Shown here: positions 46,660 through 60,500 of the stretch, one piece after another
Position numbering within the stretch: the stretch's first letter is position 1
Layout: every line of letters starts with the position of its first letter
NCBI RefSeq assembly: GCF_937616625.2
Contig: NC_065577.1
Coordinates: forward strand, 24,875,501-24,939,500
Source: Mercurialis annua
Lineage: Eukaryota; Streptophyta; Magnoliopsida; Malpighiales; Euphorbiaceae
Reading direction: 5' to 3'
Length of the DNA stretch: 64,000 nt
Notes under the pieces: generated by a model
What the model was told of the DNA's origin: nothing
The model's input: only the letters and a program-made list of their open reading frames with translations
Databases searched by the model: none
Translations under genes and position numbers: made by a program

Positions 46660-49600
46660 CAAAAGATTTGGCTTAAATTGCTAAAAAGGCGAAACGTTTG
46701 GATTTCGTTCGCAACATTTGTAAACGTTTGGCATAAATTGCTAAAAAAGGAAAACGTTTGGATTTGTTTCGTAATTTTTGTAACTGTTTGGCTTAAATCG
46801 CTAAAAAGGTCAAACATTTGGATTTATTTCGTAATGTTTGTAAACGTTTGGCATAAATCGCTAATAAGGTCAAACGTTTGGATTTGTTTCGTAACGTTTC
46901 TAAACGTTTTGCTTAAATCGTTAAAAAAGGTGAAACGTTTCGATTTGTATCGTAACGATTTAAACATTTGGAATAAATTGCTAAAAAAGTGAAACGTTTG
47001 GATTTGTTTCGTAACATTTGTATACGTCTGGCTTAAATCGCTAAAAATGTCAAACGTTTGAATTTGCTTCGTAACGTTTGTAAACGTATGGCTTAAATCG
47101 CTAAAAAGGTGAAACATTTGGATTTGTTTCGTAACGTTTTAAAAGTTTGGCTTAAATCGTTAAAAAGGTGAAACGTTTGGGTTTGTTTTGTAACGTTTGT
47201 AAATGTTTGGCTTAAATCGCTAAAAAGGTGAAACATAAAGATTTAGTTCGTAACGTTTGTAAACGGTTGGCTCCAATTGCTAAAAAGGTGACACGGTTGG
47301 ATTTTTTTCGTAACCTTTGTAAATGTTTGGCATAAATCGATAAAAAGGTAAAACGTCTGGATTTGTTTCGTAGCGTTTACACACGTTTGGCTTAAATCGT
47401 TAAAAATGTGAAACATTTGGTTTTGTTCCGCAAAGTTTGTAAACATTTGGCTTAAATCGCTAAAAAGGTGAAACCTTTGGAGTTGTTTCATAACGTTTGT
47501 AAAGGTTTGGTTTAAATCCATAAAAAAGTGAAACTTTTGGTTTTTTTTCGTAACGTTTGTAAACGTTTGGCTTAAATCGCTAAAAAGGTGAAACGTTTGG
47601 TTTTGTTTCTTAGCCTTTGTTAACGTTTGGCTTAAATCACTAAAAAGGTGAAACATTGGGATTTGTTTCGTAACGTTTGGCTTAAATCGCTAAAAAGGTG
47701 AAACGTTTGGCTTTGTTTCGTAATGTTTGTAAACGTTCGGCTTAAATAGCTGAAAAGGTGTAACGTTTTGATTTGTTTCGTAGCGTTTATAAACGTTTGG
47801 CTTAAATCGCTAAAAATGTGAAACATTTGATTTTGTTCCATAACGTTTGTAAACATTTGGCTTAAATTGTTAAAAAGGTGAAACATTTGGATTTGTTTCG
47901 TAACGTTAGTAAACGTTTGGCTAAAATCCCAAAAAAGGGGAAACATTTGGTTTTGTTTGTTAAACTTTGTAAACGTTTGGCTTCGCTAAAAAGGTGAAAC
48001 GTTTGGTTTTGTTTCTTAACCTTTGTAAACGTTTGGCTTAAATCGATAAAAAGGTGAAATGTTTGGCTTTGTTTTGTAACGTTTGTAAACGTTCGGCTTA
48101 AATCGCTAAAAATGTGATACGTTTGAATTTTTTTCGTAACGTTTGTAAACGTTTAGCTTAAATCGCCAAAAAGGTGAAACATTGGATTTGTCTTGTAACG
48201 TATGTTAACTTTTGACTTATATCGCTAAAAATATGAAACGTTTGGATTTGTTTCATAACGTTTGTAAATGTTTTTCTTAAATTGCAAACGTTACTAAATA
48301 AATCCATACGTTTCCCAATTGTTTTGGCTTAAATCGCTAAAAAGATGAAATGTTTGATTTTGTTTCGTAACCTTTGTAAACGTTTTGTTTCGTAATGTTA
48401 TAAACGTTTGTTTTAAATCGCTAAAAAGGTAAAACGTTTGGTTTTGTTTCGTAACCTTTATAAACGTTCGGCTTATATCGCTAAAAAGGTGAAACGTTTG
48501 GATTTGTTTTGTAACGGTTGTAAACGTTTGGCTTAAATCGCTAAAAATGTGAAACGTTTGGATTTGTTTCGTAACTTTTGTAAACGTTTGGCTTAAATTG
48601 CTAAAAAGGAGAAACACTTGGATTTGTTTCATAACGTTTTAAACGTTTTGTTTTGTTTCGTAACGTGTGTAAACGTTTGGCTTAAATCGCTAAAAAGAGA
48701 AACGTTTGGTTTTATTTCGTAAAGTTTCGAAACGTTTGTCTTAAATATTTAGAAAGGCGAAACGTTTGCCTTAAATCGCTAAAAAGGTGAAACGTTAGGA
48801 TTTATTTTGTAACGTTTGTAAACGTTTGGCTTAAATTGCTAAAAAGGTGAAACGCTTAGATTTGTTTCGTAACGTTTGTAAACGTTTGGCTTAAATCGCT
48901 AAAAAGGTGAAACGTTTGGATATGTTTCCTAACATCTGTAAACGTTTGCCTTAAATCGCTAAAAAGGTCAAACATTTGGATTTTTTTGCAACGTCTTAAG
49001 CGTTTGGCTAAAATCGTTTAAAGAGTTAAACGTTTGGTTTTGTTTCGTAACGTTTGTAAACGGTTGGCTCAAATCGTTAAAAAACAGAAACGTTTGGATT
49101 TGTTTCATAACGTTTGTAAACGTTTGGCTTAAATCGCTAAAAAAGATTTTGTAACGTTTTAAACGCTTGGATTTGTTTCGTAACATTTGTAAACGATTGG
49201 ATTAAATTGCTAAAAAGGGTTTCGTAACGTAATGTTTAAATCGCTAAAATGGGGAAACATTTGGGTTTGTTTCGTAACGTTTGTAAACGTTTGACTTAAA
49301 TCACCAAAAAGGTGAAACATTTGGATTTGTTTTGTATCGTTTGTAAAGGTTTGGCTTAAATCACTAAAAAGGTGAAACGTTTGGATTTGTTTCGTAACTT
49401 TTGTAAACGTTTAGCTTAAACCGCTGGAAGGGTGAAACGTTTGGATTTGTATCGTAAGGTTTGTAAACGTTTCGCTTAAAATGCTAAAAAGGTGAAACGT
49501 TTGGATTTGTTTCATAACTTTTGTAAAAGTTTGACTTAAATAGCTAAAAAGGTGAAACGTTTGGATTTGTTTCGTAACGTTTGTAAACGTTTGGCTTCAA

Positions 49601-52491
49601 TCATTAAAAAGGTGACGTTTGGCTTATATCGCTAAAAAGGTGAAACGTTTGGTTTGGTTTCGTAACGTTTTGAACGTTTGGCTTAAATTGCTCAAATGGG
49701 GAAACATTTGGATTTGTTTCATAACGTTTGTAAACGTTTGGCTTAAATCGCTAAAAAGGTGAAACATTTGGTTTAGTTTCGTAACCATTGTAAACGTTTG
49801 GCTTAAATTGCTAGAAAGGTGAAACATTTGGATTTGTTTCGTATCGTTTGTAAATGTTTGGCTTAAATTGCTAAAAAGGTGAAACTTTTGGATTTTTTTC
49901 GTAGCATTTGTAAACGTTTGGTTTAAATCTCTAAAACGTTTCGTATCCTTTGGCTTAAATCGATAAAATGGGGAAACGTTTGGTTTTGTTTCATAACCTT
50001 TGTAAACGTTTGGCTTAAATTGCTAAAAAGGTGAAACGTTTGGATTTGTTTCGTAACATTTGTAAACATTTGGCTTAAATTGCTAAAAAAATTGAAATGT
50101 TTGGCTTTGTTTCAGAGCGTCTGTAAACGTTTAGCATAAATTGCAAAAAAGGTGAAACGCTTGGATTTGTTTCGTAACCTTTGTAAACGTTTGGCTTTGA
50201 TTCATAACGTTTATAAACGTTTGGCTTAAATCTCTAATAATGGGAAAAGTTTGGATTTGTTTAGTAACGTTTTAAACGTCTGGTTTTCTTTCGAAATATT
50301 TGTAACCTTTGGCTTAAATCGCTAATAAGGGGAACGTTTGGTTATGTTTTGTAACATTTGTAAATGTTTGGCTTAAATCGCTAAAAATGTGAAACGTTTG
50401 GATTTGTTTCGTAACGGTTTAAACGTTTGGCTTAAATCACTAAAAATGTGAAACGTTTGGATTTTTTCTGTAACATTTTAAACGTTTGGCTTAAATCGCT
50501 AAAAATATGAAACGTTTGGATTTGTTTCGGAACGTTTGTAAACGTTTGGCATAAATCGCTAAAATGGAGAAACGTTTGGATTTGTTTTGTAAGGATTTAA
50601 TCGTTTGGTTTTGTTTTGTAGGTTTGTAAACGTTTGGCTTAAGTCGCTAAAAAGGGGAAACGATTGGATTTGTTTCGTAATGTTTGTTAACCTTTAGCTT
50701 AAATCGCTAAAAAGGTGAAACGTTTGGATTTGTTTCGTAGTGTTTGTAAACGTTTGGCTTAAATTTCTAAAAAGGTTAAACGTTTGGATTTGTTTAGTAA
50801 CGTTTGTAAATGTTTGGCTTCAATCGCTAAAGAGGTGAAACGTTTGGATTTGTTTCGTAATGTTTGTAAATGTTTGGCTTAAAGTGCAAAAATGGGAAAA
50901 CGTTTTGATTTGTTTTGGAACGTTTGTAAACGTTAGGCTTAAATTGCCAAAAAGGTGAAACGTTTGGTTTTGTTTCGTAACAGTTTAAACGTTTGGCTTA
51001 AATCATTAAAAAGGGGAAACATTTGGATTTGTTTCATAAGGTTTGTAAATGTTTGGCTTATATTGCTAAAAAGGTGAAACGCTTGGATTTGTTTCGTAAC
51101 GTTTGTAAACGTTTGGCTTAAATCGCTAAAAAGGTGAAATGTTTGGATTTTTTCGTAACGTTTCTAAACGTTTGGCTTAAATCGCTAAAAACGTGAAACG
51201 TTTGTTTCATAATGTTTATCAACGTTTGGCTAAAAATCGCTAAATAGGGAAACGTTTGTTTTGTTTCATAACGTTTGTAAACGTTTGGCTTAAATCGGTA
51301 AAAAGGCGAAACATTTGGATTTGTTTCGTAACGTTTTAACGGTTTGTCTTAAATCGCTAAAAATGTGAAACGTTTGGATTTGTTTCGTAACGTTTTAAAC
51401 GTTTGGTTTTGTTTCATAACGTTTATAAACGTTTGGCTTAAATCGCTAGAAAGGGGAAACATTTGGATTTGTTTCGTAACTTTTGTAAACGTTTGGCTTA
51501 AATTGCTAATAATGTGAAATGTTTGGTTTTGTTTCGTAACGTTTGTAAATGTTTGGATTAAATCGCTAAAAATGTGAAACGTTTGGATTTGTTTCGTAAC
51601 GTTTCAAACGTTTGGTTTTGTTTCGTAGCTTTTATAAACGTTTTTCTTAAATCGCTAAAAAGGTGAAACATTTGGTTTTGTATCGTAACGTTTGTATATG
51701 TTTGGCTTGATTCGCAAAAAAGTTGAAACGTTTGGATTTGTTTAGTAACTTTTGTAAATAGTTGGTTTAAATCACTGAAAAGGTGAAACGTTTTGTTTTG
51801 TTTCGTAACGTTTGTAAATATTTGGTTTAAATTGCAAAAAATGTGAAACATTTGTTTTTTTTTTCTGTAACGTTTGTAAACGTTTGGCTTAAATCGCTAA
51901 AAAGGCGAAACGTTAGGATTTGTTTTGTAACGTTTGTAAACGTTTGGCTTAAATTTCTAAAAAAGAGAAATGTTTGGATTTGTTTCGCAACGTTTGTGAA
52001 CATTTAACATAAATCGCTAAAATGGAGAAACATTTGGATTTGTTTCGTAAGGTTTTAAACTTTTGGTTTTGTTTCATAACGTTTGTAAATGTTTGGCTTA
52101 AGTCGCTAAAAGGGTGAACGTTTGGTTTTGTTTCACAACGTTTATTAATGTTTAGCTGAAATCGCTAAAAAGGTGAAATGTTTGGATTTGTTTCGTAGTG
52201 TTTGTAAACGTTTGGCTTAAATCGCTAAAAATGTGAAACATTTGGTTTTGTTCCGTAACGCTTGTACACGTGTTTGTCTTAAATTTATAAAAAGGTTAAA
52301 TGTTTCGATTTGCTTCGTAACGTTTGTAAACGTTTGGCTTCAATCGCTAAAATGGTGAAACGTTTTGATTTGTTTCATAACGTTTGTAAACGTTTGGCTT
52401 AAATTGCTAAAATGGGGAAGCGTTTTTATTTGTTTCGTAACGTTTGTAAACGTTTGGCTTAAATCGCTAAAAAGGTGAAACATTTGGTTTT
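46660..52491 (+). repeat. satellite, forward block up to the LINE
   Basis: Forward monomers, with one inverted piece of about 35 bp at 48286-48320. Includes the first copy (about 51545-51845) of a 300-bp cassette repeated downstream of the LINE. The last bases (52480-52491) are the left LINE target duplication. Confidence 0.95.
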
Positions 52492-52879
52492 TTTTGTCAA
52501 TAAACCAAAAGGAGAAATAGATTAATGAAGAAATCTTACAACAGCAAAATACTGCCCAAAACAAAATCAGCAGAGCAGCACCTCCCTAATTACAACAGCA
52601 AGAAGAGAAACGCCAAAGCCCAAAGAAAAAATAAAGCTAAACTTTGAACTTGCTAAAAAAGGAAAACTTAATCCTCTTGAACACAACTTCAGGACATGGC
52701 CCAGTACCTTTGAAGATAACAGAATTCCTCTCAATCCAGATGTTATAGACACTAGAACATAAAGCTACACGCCTCACTTTGTTGCTAATGTTGACTCCTC
52801 CATACTTCTTGGCAAACCAGCTAACTTCTCTAGACTAGCAGAGAGGCTCCATACTAATGCAGCAAGCATCAAGAACACG

Positions 52880-55800
52880 CTACCAAATATCATAAGAAAC
52901 AACACAATCAAAGAATAAATGATTGACTGTCTCAACACCATTGTTACAGAAAATACATTTGGGGCTATTGGTAACCCCCCATCTGAAAAGCTTGTCTCTA
53001 GTTTTTAGACCATTACTAATAGCCATCCAAGTGATGAAGCTGTGTCTTGGGATGATAGGACTTTTCCAGACCAGCTTATGCCAAGAAACCTGAGGGCCAG
53101 CGGGGTTCAGACTATTCCAAGCCTCTTTAATGGAGAAGATCTTATTTCTGCCATGCTTGAAGATAATATTATCATCCATCTCCGAATTAAACCCTGAAAT
53201 AGAATGCAAAAAATCCCACGCTTGAAGAGTATTCTAATCCATAGCATCTGGCAGATTCCAATGACCATTTCTATAAACATCAGAAATTTTAGCATCTTTC
53301 TCAATATCAGCATCCTTAATATAAGTTCCAGGAAAGTAGTCAATAATAGCATTCCCATTTATCCAGGGATCAAACCAGAAGTTAGTATTTTTTCCATTCC
53401 CAATCTGGTATTCAAACATTTCCTTAGCATAGCCTCTGATTTTAAGTAAATTCCTCCAACTCCAAGATGCATTAAAGGTCTTAGTGATGCCCTAATAGCT
53501 TAGCTTTTTCAGCTTGTTCTGATTCACCCAAAGAGGCCACAGAGAAACTTTATCTGTAAGGAGGAACCAAATCTGCTTCAAGATTGCTGCTTTATTCCAA
53601 AGCTCGACTTCTTTAATACCTAGGCCACCTTCTTCTTTTCTCCTGCCAACAACATTCCAGGCAATCCCCCCATACTTCCTGGTGATAGAATTACCTTTCC
53701 AGAGGTAAGATCTACATATGTTTCAATTTTGCAACACACTGCTCTAGGGAGAACAAAAATTTGGCTCCAGTACGCATGGATACTCATAAGCACTGAATTG
53801 ATGAGTTGGAATCTGCCCGCATAAGAAAGGAATTTGAAGTTCCAAGTTGTTATACGACTAGTAATCTTCATAGTAATAGTCTAGCAATCAGTATTTGCAA
53901 GTCTTTTAGAAATAAGGGGCATGCCCAAGTAATTAACAGGGAGAACACCTTCAACAAATCCCATCAGGTTAAGAATACTAATTCTGGTCTGGCTAGGGAT
54001 ATTACAGAAAAAGATAGAGCTCTTATCATTATTAACTTTCACTCCAGACACACTTTAAAAATGAGTAAGGGCTTCCTTCATGTAACTAACAGACAGCAGG
54101 TCACCCTGGAAGAACAGAAACAAATCATCCGCAAAACACAAGTGATTAATCTTCATACTCTTACACCCTTTATGAAACTGAAAATCACTCCTTCTACCAA
54201 TAGACACAAAGTATATGGACAAGTACTCCATAACCAAGACAAACAAAATGGGGGAAAGGGGGTCCCCCTGTCTTAGACCTCTACCACCTTTGAAAAAACC
54301 ATGGAGAGAGCCATTAATTGCCAAAGAATAAGACGGAGTTCTAACACACAACATAATCTAGCGAATGAAGTTTGTAGGGAACATTAAGGCAATAAGAACC
54401 TCTTCTAGAAAGTCCCACTCAATAGAGTCATAAGCGTTCCTTAAGTCAATTTTCATAGCACAACTAGACCTACCCTTACAGCAATGATAGTCATGAACTA
54501 ACTCATGAGCAAGAAGAACATTATCAATTATTCTTCTACCAGGAATAAAAGAAATTTGACTAGGGTTTATAATACTACCAACACAGGTGCTTAACCTAGA
54601 GGAAATGATTTTGGTAATACATTTCAAAATCACATTAAAGCAAGGAATGGGGCGATAGTCGTTTAAACTATTAGGAGATGCATTCTCAGGAATAATAGCT
54701 AAAGAAGTTGCGTTGATTTGTAAGAAAAGCTTACCATAGAGGAAAAACTCATGGACGGCTTTTGTGACATCAGCTCCCACAATACTCTAGTTTTTCTGGA
54801 AAAAGAGGCTAGAATAACCATCAGGACCAGGGGCTTTTCCTCCTTTAATAGCGAACATAGTAGCCTTAACTTCATCAGGGGAAACTGCATAAGTAAGCAT
54901 AATAGAGGTGTCTTCATTAACCTTAGGGCCAAAATCCACAATATTAGGACCAATATAGGTTGTATCGGCAACTTTCTCACCCAGCTGATTCTTATAGAAT
55001 TGAATCATTGATTCACTAATTGCCTCCTGACGATCAAGCACACTGCCATCTGCATTAAACAACTTCGTAATTCTGTTTCTGCATCTTCTTATCTTGACAG
55101 AGTTATGAAAAAATATGTTATTATCGTCTCCCAAATCAATCCAGTTAATTTTGGATTTTTGTCTAAGAAAGTTTTCCTCCAGCATAATCAACTTCCTATA
55201 ATGAATGACATAAGCATTTTCCTCCAGAAGAAGTTTTCATTCAGAGGATCGCTTTGAAGACTACTCTGAATACTATCCAACAGAGACTTGTGGTTTTCGA
55301 ATTTAAAGGAGATATCTGAATAGTGGGATAAGTTCAGATCTTTACGCCTAGACTTAAGCTTCTTGAGCTTCTGCACAACAGAAAACATTGTACAACCCTG
55401 AACATTGCTACTCCAAACATCTTTAAGGATATCTATGAAGTTCTCGTTTTCCATCCATAAGTTAAAAAAACTTTAAGGGCTTAGCTCCATTGTTCTGAGT
55501 ATTGCTTATGTAAACAACCAAAGGAGAATGATCAGAGACTCCTGCTCCCAGAGCCATGTAATCAGACTTTCAAAAACAATTAAGCCAATCAGAATTAATT
55601 AAAACTCTATCTAACTTCTTCCAGATTCGATCATAACCAAATTTGTTATTTGTCTAAGTGAATGTACAGCCATACTTCTTCAATTCACTAAGATTGCACT
55701 CGCTTAAACAATTAGCAAAATCATAACTACTCTTCTACATATAATTACCACCTATCCTTTCTGGAGCATTAACAATTGCATTAAAATCCCCCATTATAAT

Positions 55801-56198
55801 CCAGGCACCACTATTCTGCAAACTGATGCTAGCAATATCCTTCCAAATGATCCTTCTAGTCCGCTCATCATTGGCCCCATAAACAATAGACCAATTGAAA
55901 TTCATATTCTCCCAACAGACAGAACAATGCATAATCTGAGAAGAGACAAAAACAGTAGAAATTTGGATGACAGAAGGGTTATAAACTAACCAAATTCTAC
56001 CCAAATCAGAACATTGTCTATTAGTGATAATAGACCAACTAGGGAGCTTCATATTTTTCCAGATTTTATCAAAGTTAACCGGGCGAACTCTTGTTTCTAA
56101 AATACCAATAGCAAACAACTTTTTATTAAAATTAGAGATCTCACCTCTGACTGCTTTATAGGGACATTGAGACCCCTAATATTCCATTTCCCTATCAT
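52880..56198 (-). pseudogene. LINE ORF2: endonuclease, reverse transcriptase, C-terminal zinc domain
   Basis: Begins ATGATAGGGAAATGG (MIGKWNIRGLN), whose ATG overlaps the ORF1 stop. The APE-type endonuclease shows ETRV (about 56090) and IIMGDFNAI (about 55780). The RT has KAPGPDG (about 54835), SFIPGRRIIDNVLLAHE, KIDLRNAYDSIEWDFLEE, GLRQGDPLSPILF (about 54265) and FADDLFLFF (about 54125). The zf-RVT end has WKSPIIPRHSFITW and CIFCNNGVETVNHLFFDC. Lesions: a frameshift soon after the start, frame changes near 55190-55250 and 53420-53620, and TAG stops at 54787-54789 and 54358-54360. It cannot encode an active protein. Confidence 0.9.
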
Positions 56199-57471
56199 CC
56201 CCTATCAGGGGGTTCACAATCCTTTGAGACCCTTCTACCTTCTCCCTCATAACCTTTTCCTTTCAAACTAGCATTCTTAAGGATAGTGACAGAACTACTA
56301 GCAACGATACTAACATTCTTGTTTCTAGTAGAACTACTTTTCTTCTTAGCCACAATTTCAATCCAAGAATCATTTGTAGCACATTTAGCAGGGTATGGAG
56401 TATCCCTTTTTTGGTTAGGATGCCCAATAAAAGTAGTAAGAGTACTGGCTAAATCAATATTAACTGGATTATATTTCTCTGTTTGAGCTTCCACTTCATT
56501 CACCTTAGGAACCCAAGCTTGAACTTCCTTCTTTTTCAATTTACACTGAAAAGAATTATGCCCAAACTTCTTGCAGTGCTCACACCAAGTAGGTATCAAC
56601 TAATACACAACAGTTTGCTTGAATTCCTCACCCTTTTCATCAATCAATCTTTCATAATTTGGAAGAATCTGGTCTATCTCGACCTCAACTAAGATACGAG
56701 CAAAATTTAATTTAGCTCTAGATATAGTGCATTTATCAGTGTAGAGAGGCTTACCAATAACACTAGCAATCCTGCTAAGCATTTCTGTCGTCCAGAACTC
56801 AAACGGAAGATTTGTAAGTTGGATCCAAATAGGATGTTTTTGGAATGCAGTATCATCTAAAACCATTATAGGTTTCCAAGGTTGGAGAAGAAATGGTCTA
56901 CGATCAAAGGTAAGAGGATTCTCATTTAGAGAAATAAGTTTCCCTTCTTTAGATTGGAAGTTGAACAGGAAGAAACTATTGTTTAACTGTTGTACAGAAA
57001 GCAAGCCTGATTCCTTCCATTTATTTATTCGCAAAGCTTTGAATCTTTCAAAAATTAGGGTTTAGACCAATAACAGAGCCAAGAATGGCATTCTTCCATC
57101 GATTAACCTCATAACTGACTTCGTCTGAGTGGAAATTAACAACAACATTCCCTTCCTTCAGTGCATGAGGAACATATCTAAACTCACAACCTTCACCCTT
57201 AGCACGATTTGAACTAAACAAATTAGCCCAAGTATTAGCTTCCCCAGATCTATTACTTCCATTAGCTACATCCTGGTTCGACAGCTCTTCATTACGAACT
57301 TCATCGCATCTCTCTTCCTAAACAATTCTATTCGAGACTTCTTCAACAACTTCAAGAACTTCATTATTAACAGCGGAAATAGCATTTAGAAAATTTAATT
57401 TCTTCAGATCCTTCCTTTGAAGGGGATGGTTCTGAATGAGTCGAGTTTTTTTTCGTTTTCCTCTTAGCCAT
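56195..57471 (-). pseudogene. LINE ORF1: gag-like RNA-binding protein
   Basis: Starts at the ATG at 57469-57471 (MAKRKTKKNS). The central part has the plant LINE ORF1 fold seen as DUF4283: VVNFHSDEVSYEVNRWKNAI, WKPIMVLDD and WIQLTNLPFEFW. The CCHC knuckle is WCEHCKKFGHNSFQC (about 56560-56590). Lesions: TAG near 57318, a frameshift in a T run near 57050, and TAG at 56600-56602. It ends with TGA at 56195-56197. Confidence 0.88.
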
Positions 57472-57549
57472 GGCTAAAAGGCGTGAGATAGCATTTCAGA
57501 GAAACTTAATGTGCACATAGAGAGAGAAAAACGAATTCCACCCACTATC

Positions 57550-60500
57550 ACGTTTGGTTTTATTTCGTAACGTTTGTAAACGTTTGGCTTAATTCACTAA
57601 AAAGGTGAAATAGTTGGATTTGTTTCGTAACGTTTGTAAACATTCGGCTTAAATCGCTAAAAATGTGAAATTTTTGGATTTGTTTCATAACGTTTGTAAA
57701 CGTTTGGCTTAAATCGCTAAAAGGGGAAAGGTTTGGATTTGTTTCGTAATGTTTGTAAATGTTTGGATTAAATTGCTAAAAAGGTGAAACGGTTGGATTT
57801 GTTTCGTAACATTTGTAAACGTTGAGCTTAAATCGCTAAAAAGGTGAAATGTTTGGATTTTTTTTCGTAACGTTTGTAAATGTTTCGCTTAAATCCCTAA
57901 AAAGGTGAAATGTATGGATTTGTTTAGTAACCTTTGTAAACGCTTGGCTTAAATCGCTAGAAAGGGGAAACATTTGGTTTTTTTTCATAGCGTTTATAAA
58001 TGTTTGGCTAAAAATCGCTAAATAGGGGAAACGTTTGGTTTTGTTTCATAACATTTTTAAACGTTTGGCTTAAATCAGTAAAAAGGTGAAACGTTTGGAT
58101 TTGTTTCGTAACGTTTTAAATATTTGGCTTAATTCGCTAAAAATGTGAAACGTTTGGATTTGTTTCGTAATGTTTTAAACGTTTGGTTTTGTTTCGTAGC
58201 GTTTATAAATGTTTGGCTTAAATCGCTAAAAAGGTGAAACGTTTGGATCTGTTTCGTAACATTTGTAAATGTTTGGCTTAAATTGCTAAAAAGGTGAAAC
58301 GTTCGGTTTTGTTTCGTAACGTTTGTAAATGTTTGGATTAAATCGCTAAAAATGTGAAATGTTTGGATTTGTTTCGTAACTTTTCAAAAGTTTGGTTTTG
58401 TTTCGTAGGGCTTATAAACGTTTTGCTTAAATCGCTAAAAAGGTGAAACGTTTGGTTTTGTTTCGTAATGTTTGTATATGTGTGGCGTAAATATCTAAAA
58501 ATGTGAAATGTTTGAATTTGTTTAGTAACTTTTGTAAACGTTTGGCTTAAATCACTGAAGAGGTGAAACATTTTGTTTTGTTTCGTAACGTTTGTAAATG
58601 TTCGGCTTAAATTGCAAAAAATGTGAAACGTTTGTTTTTATTCCGTAACGTTTGTAAACGTTTAGCTTAAATTGCTAAAAAGGAGAAACGTTTGGATTTG
58701 ATTCGTAACGTTTGTAAACGTTTGTCTTATATTGCTGAAAAAGAGAAACGTTTGGATTTGTTTCGTAAGGTTTTAAACGTTTTGTTTTGTTTCGTAACGT
58801 TAAAACGTTTGGCTTAAGTCGATAAAAGGAGGAAACGTTTGGATTTGTTTCGTAACGTTTGTTAAGGTTTAGTTTTAATCGCTTAAAAGGGGAAACGTTT
58901 AGATTTGTTTCGTAGTGTTTGTAAACGTTTGGCTTAAATCGCTAAAAATATGAAATGTTTGGTCTTGTTCCGCAACGTTTGTAAACGTGTTTGGCTTAAA
59001 TTTCTAAAAAGGTTAAGCGTTTGGATTTGTTTCGTAACGTTTGTAAACGTTTGGCTTCAATCGCTAAAAAGGTGAAACGTTTGGATTTGTTTCGTAACGT
59101 TTGTAAATATTTGGCTTAAATTGCTAAAATGGAGAATCGTTTTGATTTGTTTCGTAACGTTTGTAAACGTTTGGCTTAAATCGCTAAAAAGGTGAAATGT
59201 TTGGATTTGATTCGTAACGTTTGTAAACGTTTTGCTTAAATCGCTAAAAAGGTGAAATGTTTGAATTTTTTCTTAACGTTTGTAAACGTTTGGCTTAAAT
59301 CGCTAAAAAGGCGAAACGTTTGGATTTGTTTCGTAACATTTGTAAACGTTTGGCTTAAATTGAGAAAAAGCTGAAACGTTTGGTTTTGTTTCGTAACGTT
59401 TGTAAATGTTTGGATTAAATCGCTAAAATATGAAATGTTTGGATTTGTTTCGTAACGTTTCAAAAGTTTGGTTTTGTTTCGTAGGGCTTATTAAGGTTTT
59501 GCTCAAATCGCTAAAAAGGTGAAACGTTTGGTTTTGTTTCGTAATGTTTGTATATGTGTGGCGTAAATATCTAAAAAGGTGAAATGTTTGGATTTGTTTA
59601 GTAACTTTTGTAAACGTTTGGCTTAAATCACTGAAGAGGTGAAACATTTTGTTTTGTTTCGCAACGTTTGTAAATGTTCGGCTTAAATTGCAAAAAATGT
59701 GAAAAAGGGGGAACGTTTGGATTTGCTTCGTATTGTTTGTAAACGTTTGGCTTAAATTGCTAAAAAGGTGAAACACTTGGATTTGTTTCGAAACGTTTGC
59801 AAACGTTTGGCATAAATCGCTAAAAAGGGGAAACGTTTGGATTTGTTTAGTAACCTTGGTAAACGTTTGGCTTAAATCGGCAAAAAGGGGAAACGTTTTG
59901 TTTTCTTTCATAACGTTTATAAACGTTTGGCTAAAAATCGCTAAAAAAGGAAACAGTTGGTTTTGTTTCATAACGTTTGTAAACGTTTGACTTAAATCAG
60001 TAAAAAGGTGAAACGCTTGAATTTGTTTCGTAATGATTTACACATTTGGCTTATATCGCTAAAATGGGAAAACGTTTGGATTGGTTTTATTTCGTAACGT
60101 TTGTAAACGTTTTGCTTAAATTGCTAAAAAGGTGAAACCCTTGAATTTGTTTCGTAATGTTTGTAAACATTTTGCTTTGTTTCGTAACTTTTGTAAACAT
60201 TTGGCTTTGTTTCGTAAGGTTTGTAAACGTTTGGCTTAAATTGTTAAAAAGTTGAAATGTTTGGTTTTGTTTCGTAACGTTTGTAAACTTTTGGCTTCAA
60301 TCGCCAAAAAGGTGAAATGGTTGGATTTATTTCGTAATGTTTGTAAACGTTTGGCTTAAATTGCTAAAAAGGTGAAACGCTTGGATTTGTTTCGTAACGT
60401 TTGTAAATGTTTGGCTTAAATCGTAAAAAAGTTGAAATGTTTGGATTTGTTTCGTAACGTTTGTAAACGTTTGGCTTAAATCGCTAAAAAAGATTTCGTA

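Larger units (their letters stand above)
42219..47560. repeat. segmental satellite duplication, copy B (main part)
   Basis: Matches about 25250-30905 of copy A. Orientation switches at about 42288, 42378, 42405, 42439, 42968, 44590 and 46660 mirror those of copy A. Offsets are about 16965 bp before and 16660 bp after a 300-bp (five-monomer) deletion in B near 43070. Subtracting the chromovirus gives a period of about 6.35-6.7 kb here and about 6.84 kb at 24545/31385. Confidence 0.85.
52492..57549 (-). mobile_element. full-length but inactive L1-type plant LINE
   Basis: About 5058 bp. The 3' end lies at the left with a short A tail on the minus strand (T run to 52495). The 5' end at 57549 abuts satellite. 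ACATTTGGTTTT (52480-52491) and ACGTTTGGTTTT (57550-57561) are the probable target duplication, with one mismatch possibly from later mutation or the satellite itself. It has two ORFs (gag-like with CCHC; endonuclease-RT) with multiple stops and frameshifts. Confidence 0.92.

Noticed and set aside
59423..59971. 182-codon minus-strand ORF, and dozens like it (22264-22782, 16795-17208, 62732-63202, 63567-63983, plus-strand 46624-46992)
   Set aside because: They translate the 60-bp satellite in a stop-free frame. The protein is a 20-residue repeat with no conservation beyond the DNA unit, and frames begin and end wherever monomers mutate.
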